A model generated the notes under the pieces. It was not told where the DNA came from. It saw only the letters and a program-made list of their open reading frames with translations, and did not search any database. This document shows, piece by piece, positions 12,792-25,200 of a DNA stretch of 64,000 nucleotides. Each line of letters starts with the position of its first letter. Position 1 is the stretch's first letter. The DNA is from Chaetorhynchus papuensis (taxonomy: Eukaryota; Chordata; Aves; Passeriformes; Rhipiduridae). The DNA is taken from the NCBI GenBank assembly GCA_013396525.1, contig VWYX01000920.1, forward strand, positions 186,001 to 250,000. Direction: 5' to 3'. The translations under genes and the position numbers were made by a program.

Positions 12792-15700
12792 CTGAAAAGC
12801 AAAAAAAAAAAAAGAGGCAATAAGGCAAAAAAACTAAACCAAGGGCATTTATTCCAATGGTTTCCTGAGCACTTGCTGCCAGCTCGGTTTTGGATTGTAG
12901 CTGCCCAGACCAAGCGAACGTGTGAACCACTGAGAGCCACAAAAAGAAAAAAAGCAGCTGGAGGTCTCTACTGGGTTGTGCCTCCAGAGACAGCTGGGGC
13001 AGAAGCCAACTGCTCTGACAACTTCTTGTATGGTGACAGGGAATTCCTTTAAACTGCAGAAAAGATGTAAGCTCTGGGAGCTGGATCACTGCTGGGTGGC
13101 AGTGAGCACTGCATATACAGAGATGTTAGCAGGGCAGCTGGTTTTTGCTTGGAGACTGAACACAAAAAATCCAGAATTTTAAATCCAAATGGGAAATTTA
13201 GGATCAATAATTCTAATTTTTTTTTCTTTTTTAAAGCACAAATCACTAAACAACTTTTCAAGATTCTTGACCATAGCTTACACGCTATCCCAACCTGCAG
13301 AAGAACACAAGCTTCCAGCTTTAAGGTCAGAGGTGACACAATGAAACCCCTGAGGTGGATAATGTTTGCCTCAGAGGCTGAGTTTGCTCGGTTTCACTTT
13401 TTCACTTGGATGCTGAAATGACTTTGAGTCTGAAGAACCAGCTACAACCAAAGTTCAGTTTCCCACAGTTTTTTCACTGTAATAAAGGCAGGTGCTCACA
13501 TCTCGTTTGATTCATGCATTAAAAGCTGTATTTTCTAGCAGTCCCACATATTTGTTTAACTCAGCAAAAGCAAAGCAGGAAAGATGGCAGCTGGATGCTC
13601 TCATTTCCTGCCTACCCAAAACAGGGGAAAGCTGTGCAAAAGAAGGAAAACCAAGCACAGCCATCCACAGTGATTATCTCGCTCAGAAACATCACCAGGA
13701 GTGTCCAAAACTGAGCCTTATTAAACTTCCTGGCCAAAATCATCAAATGAATTTGCAATTTTAGACACCAGTCAGAACTCCATCCCACTTCACAGCTTCC
13801 CTCAGTTAGGAGGACTGCATTTGGCACAATATTCCAGCAGCAGTCATAGCCATGAGGAACAAAGCAGTAACACAACTTCACTCTTGCCTGGCAGGTCCCA
13901 TTTTCCATGTCCATGCCACAGCACACCTTTATCCCACAGCAACACAACTAAAAACTGATGTGACCTGAAAGGGACTGCAGCTGAATCCACTGTGTGCTCC
14001 CCAGAGAGGCCCATCAGCCCCTACACATGAAGAGCACACGCTGCTTCCAGGAATGCCATCTTGGTCATACAGAAACAAAGGTGAACTCATTAAATCCCAT
14101 TTTCCAAGTCCTGTGCACCCATCTTGTGATATTTACTATCTCTCACCTTAGTACCATGCAATATGTCCATCAACTAAATTTATAGCACTTTTAAAAACTG
14201 ATAGCTGTATTCCTATAAATTGGCACCATTGTAATTACTTGACAGGAGATTAATGAACTTGTGAATGAACTGTCTCTTGTTTGGGACACATGTACAGAGA
14301 CACCTGCAAGAAGCCAGGTCAGACCCAGTGTACCTGCATCCATGGATTTAAATACAGCTACTGTGTTTATATGGCATTACTAAGGCATGTATTACCTACA
14401 CAATCTTTTACAGGCTCATATATTTTGAACTGAAGTGAACCAGAATGCTGTGAATACATTTTAATTGACTTGCAAATAGCTGCTTTTACACACAGCACAC
14501 CATAACATTAAAAAAACCCTCTTCTGCACTGCGTATCAAAGCTTTCTTACTACTTGGTTAGGAAAAAAGCTTGGATTTTGCAGGCTGCAGATAAAGCTGC
14601 TTCTGGGTGCGAAACTCCTCCCCATCTTTGTGACAATGAGATGCAGCTGCCTAAAGCCATGCACAGCAGATACAAATTACTTTTCTTCACTGTTAATTTG
14701 GAGGATTAAATTGAGAATGTTTAAATATGACCTTTCTTTCACATGAAAAACGTTCTTTGAAAAACAAATCCTTCCCCTCATACTTCAACTTTGAAACCTT
14801 GCAGACCTTATCTTAAATATTAGCCAAAAGGCAGCTATAAAATGACCAAAAAAAAAAAAAAAAAGCAAAAGTGATCAAAGCAATAATTGGTTATGTATTT
14901 TAGAAAGAAATAATTTGAATTTCATAAGGGTTTTCACAAGTCAATACTCAAAGAGCTACATTTAAATATTTGGCAGAAACAGCCAAGCCCACATTTTGAT
15001 GGTGGTATTCTTGCACACGTGCTCTAAGTTTCCTGCAACAGTGTTAAGGCAGGGTAGCTAGGCAGGCATGAAAGGGATCAACACCTAACTGCTCCTGGGT
15101 TTCCAAAAATCTTTCCTATTAAAGGAAACGGATATAGGAAGGAGCATTGTTCAGAGTGAATACCTGTCAACACACCATCAATTAATTCACGGCCTGTTTT
15201 TACACCCCTGTAACTGCACGGGCAGGCCTACAATGCTACTGAGATACAATGCTGCTCTCCAGCAGAGAGACAAAATCTTTAACATATCCCAGCAGAATCA
15301 CTGGAAGATGCTTCACAGTGTCAGAACAAGGCTAGCAGATCCATCCCTTAAAGGCAGGAACCAGCTCCCTCACAGCATCCCAAACACACACAAATATTTG
15401 CATGCACTGAGTCCTGTTCCATTCACTGCCGGCTCCTTAATTTGCATCTCAAATCTGTCAGCTTGCTGCTAACAATGGCTGTCCTAATTCCCATCAGCTG
15501 GGCTTTCCCATTCCATCCATCTCCACCGGCCCATGCATGTGTTTGTGGCATCACCAGGACCGGATGGATGAGCCTCTGAAGGAACTAATGAAGGATCCAG
15601 GCCCAAGGGAAGAGGGACAATACGCAGCCCTACATGGAGAAAATTGTTCAGAACCTTCATTATATGCAAACACTAATGCACTAATTTAAGAGAACCAAAG

Positions 15701-16251
15701 GCTTTGGATAAAATAACTGAGGCTGCACTTGAGATTTGTCCTAATGGTAAGTGATTTTCCTCATCTGGAAACTCATTATGACAGATTTCTTTTTCTGCCA
15801 CATAAAAATTACACCCCTTCTCCTCTCCCAGTTGTATACATGGATCTCCCAAATCCAACTGGAGGCAGGAGGTTCAACACAGGAGGCAACATCACTGTGA
15901 ATTATATTCAGACCAGTACCCAAGAGGTGTTAGAAATAGTGAAGGCTAACAGCATTCTAGCAGAAAAAAAATATCTCAAGAGTTGTTGGTTTTTTTTTTA
16001 ACATTCAGCCATGTGGAGGAATACTGCTGTGTCAGGAGATTTTATCAGCAACATCCAATATTTTTCCACTATGCTTTAAGACAAGGCTTTTTCAAGTTAA
16101 TTAGCAAAGTCTCTGAAGGAAAATGATCTACATAATTCCATGCAGTTTGATGGATTCCCCCCCACGCACACGGTGTTTGTGCAGAAGATAAAAACAGGGA
16201 CTGTCTGAGTGAGCTGGTGGATACTTGGCACAGACACAGAAAGTCACTCAC
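12792..16251 (-). other. NAV2: NAV2 intron 2
   Basis: This 3460-bp intron is bounded by the exon 2 donor GTGAGTG and the exon 3 acceptor, which has an extended T tract (A run on the plus strand at 12801-12813). It holds the second copy of the 215-bp duplication (13551-13765) and a 17-A run at 14848-14864. No other coding sequence is recognised. Confidence 0.92.
13551..13765. repeat. 215-bp duplicated segment, copy B (intron 2)
   Basis: This is the direct-orientation partner of 2606-2820, about 10.9 kb away and on the other side of NAV2 exon 3. All five differences are transitions. The plus-strand frame LFNSAKAKQERWQLDAL is open in both copies, but all four substitutions falling before the end of that frame change the residue and the fifth creates or removes a stop, so it does not behave like a protein. 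Confidence 0.95.
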
Positions 16252-16369
16252 CTACAACTTGGATTATTTCAGCCAGCAGGACTCCATCAGTCACATCTTG
16301 CTGTAGATCCTTTATCAATCTCTTGTGACCAGATTTTGCTAGATAGTGATTAGCCCAATCCGTGTAAAT
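16252..16369 (-). CDS. NAV2: NAV2 internal coding exon (exon 2 here), first part of the CH domain
   Basis: Read on the minus strand, this 118-bp exon encodes 39 residues plus one base: IYTDWANHYL, AKSGHKRLIK, DLQQDVTDGV, LLAEIIQVV. This is the opening of the calponin-homology domain of the neuron navigator family, large cytoskeleton-associated proteins with an N-terminal CH domain and a C-terminal AAA+ module that act in neurite growth. DVTDGVLLAEIIQVV matches my recollection of NAV2; NAV3 has DIADG and IIQII. The boundaries are consensus: an acceptor ...CTCCTAACAG precedes ATT (phase 0), and GTTGTAG is followed by the donor GTGAGTG (phase 1). The last base G joins the CA of the next exon to make Ala. 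The frame is fully open and nothing suggests a pseudogene. The donor's GT lies at 16250-16251 and the acceptor's AG at 16370-16371 on the complementary strand. Confidence 0.96.
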
Positions 16370-19300
16370 CTGTTAGGAGACAGACAAACAAAAATAAACT
16401 GTTACTCATAGCACAACCTGAAAAATGAGAATTCTTTGTTTCTCTCAGTATCCAAGAGGCTGATTTCAGATCACTGCTTCTTTTTTTCCGCTTCAAAACA
16501 AGTCAACAGCATTAAAATTCAAGGCCTTGTGCAGATCAAGTGTTCATCTCACTGCAGTATGGATTTTTCTATTCAGCAACCTGACATCAAAGCTCGTGGC
16601 AGATGATAGCAAACTCCTGAACATGTTAGAGCTTGAATGGACCATCAGGAGGTCAGTGGAATATTCTACAGCAGCAGTGAGAGTGTACAAGAGATTTCAA
16701 TTTCCACCCAAATGGTTTTTTTTGCATTTTCCCTTTGACATTCTTTCTTCATAGCTGTTATTGAGAAAGTTTTAAAGGTTCTTTTCCCAAAAACACTTCA
16801 AATAGATATTGGCCATACAGCAGCTTCATTGTGAGGAAACTCCTTTATTGTAATACCAAAGAAGCCTTTAAAGGTCCTAAATATCCACCAATTCTAATAA
16901 ATTGCATCTCACAGGTTCAACAGGCCTATTAAATTGCTTTTAATCTGTTATGCAAATTTCCAGCTGTTGAGATTTATTTCAAAATGTATTACCTGAAAAC
17001 TAAGCACACTAAGCAGCCAAAAATCTCTCTTTAATTCGCACTAAGTACTGTTCATCATATGCCAGCACAATTTATTCAAGATCGCCAGAAAACTTATAAA
17101 AATCTTTCATGCTAGGTTATCAAAAAGAAGCTAAATTGCTCCATTAGAAATTTCTGTTTATGAATTAAATAACAGTACTCTTTACATAGGACAATATTCA
17201 AAATTAAGATTTTTTTTTTAAATTACCTATTATGTTCCAAAGAAATAGGGTAAAAACAATTAAATATCAGGATTTTACCTTTTAAATATCTAAATATTGA
17301 TGTTCACCCCTACTCTCAGGAGTGTCTAGAGTATTGGAAACACATTCATCCCAGTCCAGTCTATCAGCAAGCAGATGTAGATTCAATGTGCTTCCTAGAG
17401 CATGAGCCATCCCAACCCTCCCCAGACCCCACAAACCCCTGTGGGGTTTTGATTCCTCCTCCACAGGAATCAAAAGCCAACTGCCAAGTCTGGGGGGCAA
17501 GTATTTGCCACAAGACAAAGGAACCTGGATATAATACATGGATTGTAATTTCACACTCCTCCTTCACTCTCTGCTTCAATGTTAATGTGATAAAATGAAG
17601 AGCAGAGGTTTTGAGTAGAGCTACTTTTGCTACAAAGTCTTCATTTGTATTTTTTTTATATTACCTGTAAAACACAACTGGTAGCAGCCATGAACAAATC
17701 ACTTAATATCTGAAAGATATGCCCCTGTTTTCCACCATTTATCCTTTACTTTCCCCTTCAGAGCAGCAGGATGTGCATTTCCTATGCCAACAGCGTCATG
17801 GACTTGAACAGAAAAACACACTGGAACACCTCTGTGACAAAAACCCAGAGAGCTGAAAAACATCTCAATGAAATAAAAGCTGAGTACACGAGTGATTTCC
17901 CCCGCTGACTGACAAAAGAAAATGGGCAAAAAACCCAGGCTGCACAAACCAGACACTGTGTTCCTTAGCTCCTTCCATAAGAAAATATTTTCCATAACAG
18001 GAAAATACTTTAAAAGATTCAACGACTTCAAGGAATCAGGATTGACTTAACCTACTTTTCTGCCACACAGTTTTAGCTTTCTTATCTAGGAGTGAAGGCA
18101 TACGAGGAAACAGGTTGTAAACGATTTGCCCTGCAAGTGCAAGGGTCCAGCCCCCCACGCCATCCCTGCAGTTCAGCTGACAAGGAACTTATCAAACACA
18201 ATAACCACACTTCCTTTAATGGGAGGGCTGTGATGAATGTCCTAATTTATCACTGAAGGACTTTCAGAAAATTTAAGGTTATACTTTGATGCGTCAGCTC
18301 CATCCTGGATCGTTTCCATGATGCAGATCATCATGCAGTCAGACAAATCCTTGGATCAGCCCTAGAGTTAAAAACAGGAGCAGACCTCTCCTGGCAGAGC
18401 CTGAAATCACAGCAACAGCAAGACCTTGAGAGCTAGTTAGGATTGATTTTTAAGTCAAATAACAGCGTGAGAATGCATGGCTGGCATTGCAAAACTGCTA
18501 TCCTGTACCTGCTTCCTACTGCCCTAATTCCTGTTGCACCCAGGAAACACCAAATCTTCTATTCATACCCTGGAAATAAACAGAACTGCATCAAAGAAAT
18601 CCCTGAGCTCCCTTAAATCCTCCTGGTAAAGGAGACAACTAGAAAAACCCCAAATACCTGCTGTCTGATTCACTGCCTATGATAACACACAAAGAAACTC
18701 CCTCTGACAGCAGATTAGTCCTGAAAACCCCACTTTGGGTGCAGAAGTCAGCCTGTGTTTGGTATCAGAACTACAAGCAAAGCTTTTGTGCTTATTATTA
18801 AATGCATACCAGTATGGAGGAAATATCTGTCTCTGGGGTATTTAAGGGTGTGGAATATTATTTCATTCCACCAGTTGATTAGGAAAGCTTTTCACTGGAA
18901 AACACAGATATAATAAACCTGTGCTTCTCTTAAAAATGTTATTATACAACAGTACCTTGCAATATGCATAACACGCAAATTATTATTTTTTTAACTGACT
19001 GGGCTGTATATTTACAACTCTGAAGCATTCTTAGGGATGCAGTATTACCCAGGCTTATTGTCATAGCTCCTTGTGGCCAACACTGATTTTTATGGTATAC
19101 ATATTAAGCAAATCATTGAAACTTTTCAGGATGTTTTCGAAACCTGTTTGTTGCAAGTCTTTGTAATGTACTGCACAAATAGATTTCTAATGTTTCTTTT
19201 CCTTTTCCATACAAACAAGTGAAAAAAAATATATAATTACACAATGGTTGCTATTTCCAGACGCATGAAATATGTTTCAAAGCACACAGTGTATTCAAAT

Positions 19301-22130
19301 GTTCAGACCCAGGCAAACAGTTGGAAAAACAATAATAAAAGAAAACACTGCTGCGAAACTTTCCATTTTCCTATCTCTGCACATCAATTATGAGTGTTCC
19401 TCAGGTATTTTCAGCAAATGGGTACAAAGTCACGTTTGAATATTCATGTGAAAATTACCAGTCTAATTAAAATATAAAAATCTTGTGATGTGAAATATTC
19501 AACCCACTACAACCCAAGAGATATTGCCTTATTCTACACAGGCTTTTAAAACTTTTCAGTGATTTCACACAGTATGAAAATCCCTGGAGGCAGCTTCATT
19601 ACTTTAGTTACAAAAATCCAGTGAACACGGTGATTTGGGCATTATCACCAAAAGCAGGTCTTTGTGTCCAAGGCAGGTTAATGCTTAACTCGGGTCTAAG
19701 TCCCAGCTTTTGTTAAAGGTGGACTCAGCTCTTAGGTAGCTTTTTTTCTCCGTAGTGTATGATCTTAGGAATCCAATTATCTGGGAACAAATCAAAAACA
19801 TATGTGAAAGACTTTTTTCTTCTCTCTTTTTCTCTCCCCCTTTGATCCACCAGATTTGAATTAAGAGTGTTACAGTTAAGTATCAATTTTGCAAATATTC
19901 AGTACATTATGAGTCACAGCTAAACCACTAAAAAGTAGTACAAAAACCAGCAAGGTTTGGGGAAAAAAAGAATCCAAATTCCAAAGATTTTGAAAGCTGT
20001 CTATAAAGAAAAAGGCCTGAACACTGTCTTCCATCAATAAGATTGAAGAATTTTGCAATTGAGTGGGGTTTCTCCCCGCTCCCCTTTCCTTAGCCTCACA
20101 CCTGCTCCTTAAAAGCACATTTCAGATGAGAGAGGAATCTTGCTTTCCAGCTAGGAGACCCCAGGAATTTCCTGCACCCCAAACCTCCTGTAGCATTTCT
20201 GGCTGTACAGAGCGAGCACACCCAGCACAGCCCAGCCCACCTGCCCTGTATGTGAACACTGCATCAGCACAAAAGGTGCCTTTTGCAGAACTGGCTGCTT
20301 GTTCAAGCCCACACAGCCACCCCCAAGCACCTGGAGAAGGCTGGGGAGCAGAAGTGACCAGCAAAACCAGGATACAGAGCACGAATAAAGTCAAGGGAGC
20401 AATGAACCCAGGAAGATCCTTTAGAGACCCAGTATATCCGTGGGGCTCCAATTAGGTCAAGGTGTCAGGCATTATCCTGCACTCCAGGATTCTCCTTTAC
20501 ATGGAAAATACCTGATGCTTTTGCCTCTGAGTCAGTATCCTGAAACACACTCATGAAAAGGAAAGGATTCACACGAAACTACTTGAAAAGAGTGTCTCTC
20601 TTCCTTGCAAGTAGAAAATATGCCTGAATCTCTTCCTTGTTACTCATTTCCACATACCCACACAAATCTAATTATAATCAACGCCCAAGTAGTTTTTCAA
20701 ATCTTTCTTTCCTTCCCTTACCATGTCAGCTCTGAACTATTCAGACTCCGATTGTTTTCTCCCAATAATTATCATGAATCAGGCTCTCATGAATTTGGTA
20801 ACAGCTGAAGAACATCTTTTTGACATCATGTAGCATAATTAGAGCAGAGCAAGGCTTTTTTCATGATTGAATAGCAGGGTTAGTCACATCGATGAACTCC
20901 CATTCCACAACAGCCACTACAATGCAGTGCCTGTGCTGCTGCTAACCACACCACACTGCCTGCTGAAGTTCACAGGGAAAACAAAAACCACCCCAAAACC
21001 TAAAAATAGCCACCCCATACTGAGATGATCCAAAGGGGAATGCCTACAGCCCTTACAACACTACGGGGTTTTGGAAAAGCCCACGAGACACTCACTGCTG
21101 CCCAGTGTCATGGGGCTTGCACACGTGGAGTCACCAAATCCCAATTTCTGACTGGTAACACTAATTGCAGTCCCATGCTGATCCATGGTACAGTCCAACA
21201 CAGTGATCTCATTAACAGATACCACACTGCAAAGCCCAGAGCTAAACAGCTGAAGCCAAAGGTTTAGCTGAAGAACTCATTCCTCTGAAGCATCTCTGGC
21301 TCCAAGGGAGCACAGGAAGGATCATGGCTATTTTGAAAGTACACAGAGATTATAGCCCTGACAACGTTTTGCTGAGTTACTGGCAAAAGGACAACAAGGA
21401 AGCACATGGTAAGAAAAAAAAAAAAAATCAAGTTTAACAGCATTTGTCACAGACCTTTCTTCAAAGATTTCTTACAATTTGTGGCCTTAGTTGCCCCTAC
21501 ATGCTTCTTGAATCCTATAGACGTCTCAATCGTACATCTGTACCACAACACAAATCCCAGTACAAGGATAGTGCTGACTCTTCCAGAATGAATGAAGTTT
21601 TGCACTGCTATCCAAAAAGACTGCTTTGCGTTTTTTTCCCCCAACATAAGTTCTTGCAAAACAAAACAAAACAAAGGCTTAAAAAGCAGGCCAGAGGACA
21701 GATAACACGTGCCCACATTTCTCTGTGATAATTTAAAGGTATTAGTGGGCTTCGAGCAAAGAGTTCTGTCTGCTCCTTCTCTTTAAGGATAGAGGTGAGG
21801 GTACAGTAGAACTCAAAGCAAATACACAATGTCCTTAGGGGTGCCTGTGAGCCCCCAGTGATCCCCAGCTCAGAAGGAAAGGAGGGAAGCAGTGAATCCC
21901 TTCTCCTCTCTGCTCCGAGACACTGGAAATATCGGGAAAGCCAGGATGGTGGCCTGGAGCTCTGCTTACTCAATCCTACCAAGCACCTTGGCACCAAAGC
22001 CAGCAAATAAAGGGAGGAAACCACCAGGAACTCCAAGCCTGAGGCGGTGATGGGTGAATTGCAGGTGGATTCCTTCCAGCAGGCAGGTGAGACAGCAAAA
22101 TTACCTTCCTGGAATGTCACTGTATGGAGA

Positions 22131-22262
22131 ACAGGCCAGGCTGGACAGGGCTTTGAGCAACCTGGTCTGGTGGAAGGTGGGTGTCCCTGCCCATGGCAGG
22201 GGGTTGGAATGAGAGAATCTTTAAGGTCCCTTCCAACCCAAACCACGCCCTGGTTCTATGAT
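22131..22262 (+). mobile_element. CR1 LINE 3' fragment
   Basis: About 130 bp of 3' end: CAGGCCAGGCTGGACAGGG, GAGCAACCTGGTCTGGTGG, CTTTAAGGTCCCTTCCAACC and the tail GGTTCTATGATT. It is heavily 5'-truncated. Confidence 0.92.
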
Positions 22263-25200
22263 TTGCAATCCCCTAAAAATGGCTGTCACACACATATGCA
22301 CATACACCTACTAATTAGTGTCTAATATGATGCCAGTACTCTCAATCACCTAAAGGGCTAGAACTTTTGAGTTATCATCATCATCTATTGAGAATTGAGC
22401 TATAACCATCTGCAATTCCCATTTGGTTCCCATATTTGTGGGGAAACAGAGGTAACTCTGCTTCTTTTTTTAATTTCTTAAGGCAACTCAACTAAATTAT
22501 TTATTCTACTCAGATGTGCAAGTGTTTGCTGCAACTGCTTTGAAATATTACCCAGTTGGTGGGGGATATTCTTCTGAATATTACATTTTACTGGACACTT
22601 GTGTACATTAATTAGCCTTTGGAAGTTAAATAGAGAAATGGGTAATTTAAACACGACTGGGACTACTTATTTCTCTCTCTTTAAAGCCTTATTCCCAACT
22701 GAGGAGGGCTTTTCTCATGCATATGACTGCTATTCAAAAGCAATGGGCTGACTCACAGCACACGGAGCCAAGCATATGTGTCAATTTTAGGAGGCTTGCA
22801 ACCTTTCCAGGAATAGAGCCTTGGACTGTCCACACTTCAGAGCAGGCATTGAGTTTGTTTAGAGCAAATCTTTGGTGGATACTAAACAAGCATCATGCTT
22901 CCAATTGCCCAGCTGGCACCGTTTCTACTCTTACCCTACTGAATATTTTACTACATTTAATATAAAAGAGGAGAAGAGAGAGAATTCCTTTATTTCCCCC
23001 CCAGCTGTGAAGTTCCTGAACCCTGTTACTGACAGGTGCTGCCCACAGAGAGGGCTCCATTATTTCTCCCCAGAGCAGCATTTTGCTCTGCAGCAGCCTC
23101 GAAGGTGAAGCAAGGACAGGGATTGTGCTGGCATCCGGCACGCCAAGCTCTCAATGCTCCCATTATCCACGTCTGCCATACACAAACCCCTGTCAAGCTG
23201 GAGCCACACACCACACCAAGCAGGTGGCCGCTCTCTTAGTCCCCCTTGCAAAAAAAAACCCCATGAAGTCCTCAATAAAATGAGATTGCATTCACACCTG
23301 CACCAATTCCTTCACATATCCCAGAGTGAAATAGAGTTCAGTTTGCTGAGCTGATCAGCAAAACCCATTCCAAGTCACATTTGGCCACAGTGAAAGAACT
23401 GATTTGATCTCAGGCCAACAAATTATAATCCACCTCGGAAAAAAAAAGCAACAAATGCACTATTTTTTTTTCAGTGTTTTCTAAAAAAATCACCTGAAGT
23501 GCACAGCAAGTTATTTTCAAATATCACAGTTCTCATACACAAAATAAACCCATTTACATCTACTACCACACACAAATAGCGACAGAAAAGGGCTTATCTG
23601 GAAAGGTGATACATATCTACTCCGAAGAGAAACCATAGAAAATCCTAAGACGCTGCAGAAGAAAGGGAAACAAAAAAACAAACCAAACACTTCTAAGGCT
23701 GAAGTTAGTTACTGTTCAACAGCACCAGTGCCATGAAAGAGGAGCCAAGAGCTTCTTACTGTTTTATAATGGTCACAGGAAAATTTACTTCTCCCACGAA
23801 CAGGGACCTGGAAGGTCATACTACTTATTGGCATATTTAACGTGAATATATTCTGCTTGAGTCCAGCTTGCTCTTCCTTCTCAAGGGGTCCACAGTTAAA
23901 TGATTCGATATATGCTGGCATGTGAAGCTTGGGTGGTTAATTTTAGCTGAAGACACGCATGCACAGTGCTCAGATTTCTGACACGGTCACACTTTACAAC
24001 TCCCACCCCTCCTGCAGCTCTTCCCTTACACTCCCCCTGCTCCCTTCTCCTACTACTGTCTCTAACACAGAGTTCCAATGTTTGGCATCAATTTCAAACA
24101 GGATCAGTACATTTTATCATATCAAAGCTATTTGCAGCAAGAATAAAGTTTGGCAGGTCTTTTGTGTTGGACACCATAGGCATTAAAATAACTGTTATAG
24201 AAATTGCTGGGGTCTTGTTTGACTATTTCGTTTCGTTGTTGTTTTGGGTTGTTTGGGGGTTTTTACACAATCGAGAGACTTTCCACCTATTACAGAGGCA
24301 ACTCTTCATCTAAATGCTCCTAACATCTATGGAAATTTATGCTCTGAAAGGAAACCCAAGATTTTGCACAACAAAAAACTCCAGGTACACCCCTTTTTAG
24401 AACTTTGGGGCATTCACAATATTTGAACATTTTATCTATCACAAATGCAAGCTAAAAAGAATCAGGCTGAATGAGACCTGGAATGGACACACACAACCTG
24501 GTGCAGCAAGGGCTGCCTGCCCTCTGGCAAGACCCCACCACGTGCAAGTCAGCCCTAATTCCATGGTCTGACCACTGTTGCTGGCATTCCTTAAAAATAC
24601 AGAGAATTGGCGCTTGTAAGATGCTTGGCTGGAATGCTTTATATTAAAAAAAAAAAAACACAGCCAATGTTGCCAAGGTGAGAAGCAAAGGCTGCTTCAC
24701 CTCCCCTCTTGCCAAGCTGAAGGATAGATGCCTGACATTTGCACTGTTGATTTTTCAAAAGGCACACTCCTGCCAGAGTCAAATCCACGCGGCCCTTTCA
24801 ACTGCTCCATGAAAAGCAAACAGCCTGGGAGCCGCGGTGTCTCCACACCAGCTCTCCCCCCAGCAAAGCCCCCTCACCGTGGCAGAGGTGGGTGTTTGTT
24901 CTGGGGAGGGGGGGATGAGTGGGGCTTTGATGGAGTTTGAGGAGAAGGCTGTGACACGAAGGAGCTGCTTTACCCAAACAGCTCAGAGCGCCGAGGCTCT
25001 GATGTGCTCGGGACTGTGCTGGGAGCTCTGACAATGCACTCAGGCACCAGGCTGAGTGAGGGAAGGGGGGAAGTTTGCCCGTGTTCCCCCCAAAACCCTG
25101 ACCACTGCAGATGGGAGAAGGATCTAATTCCAGGCTGCTCCAGCCTTAGAGCTTCTGCTATAAGCACCCAACACTCAACAGGATCGGTTCCCAAACCACC

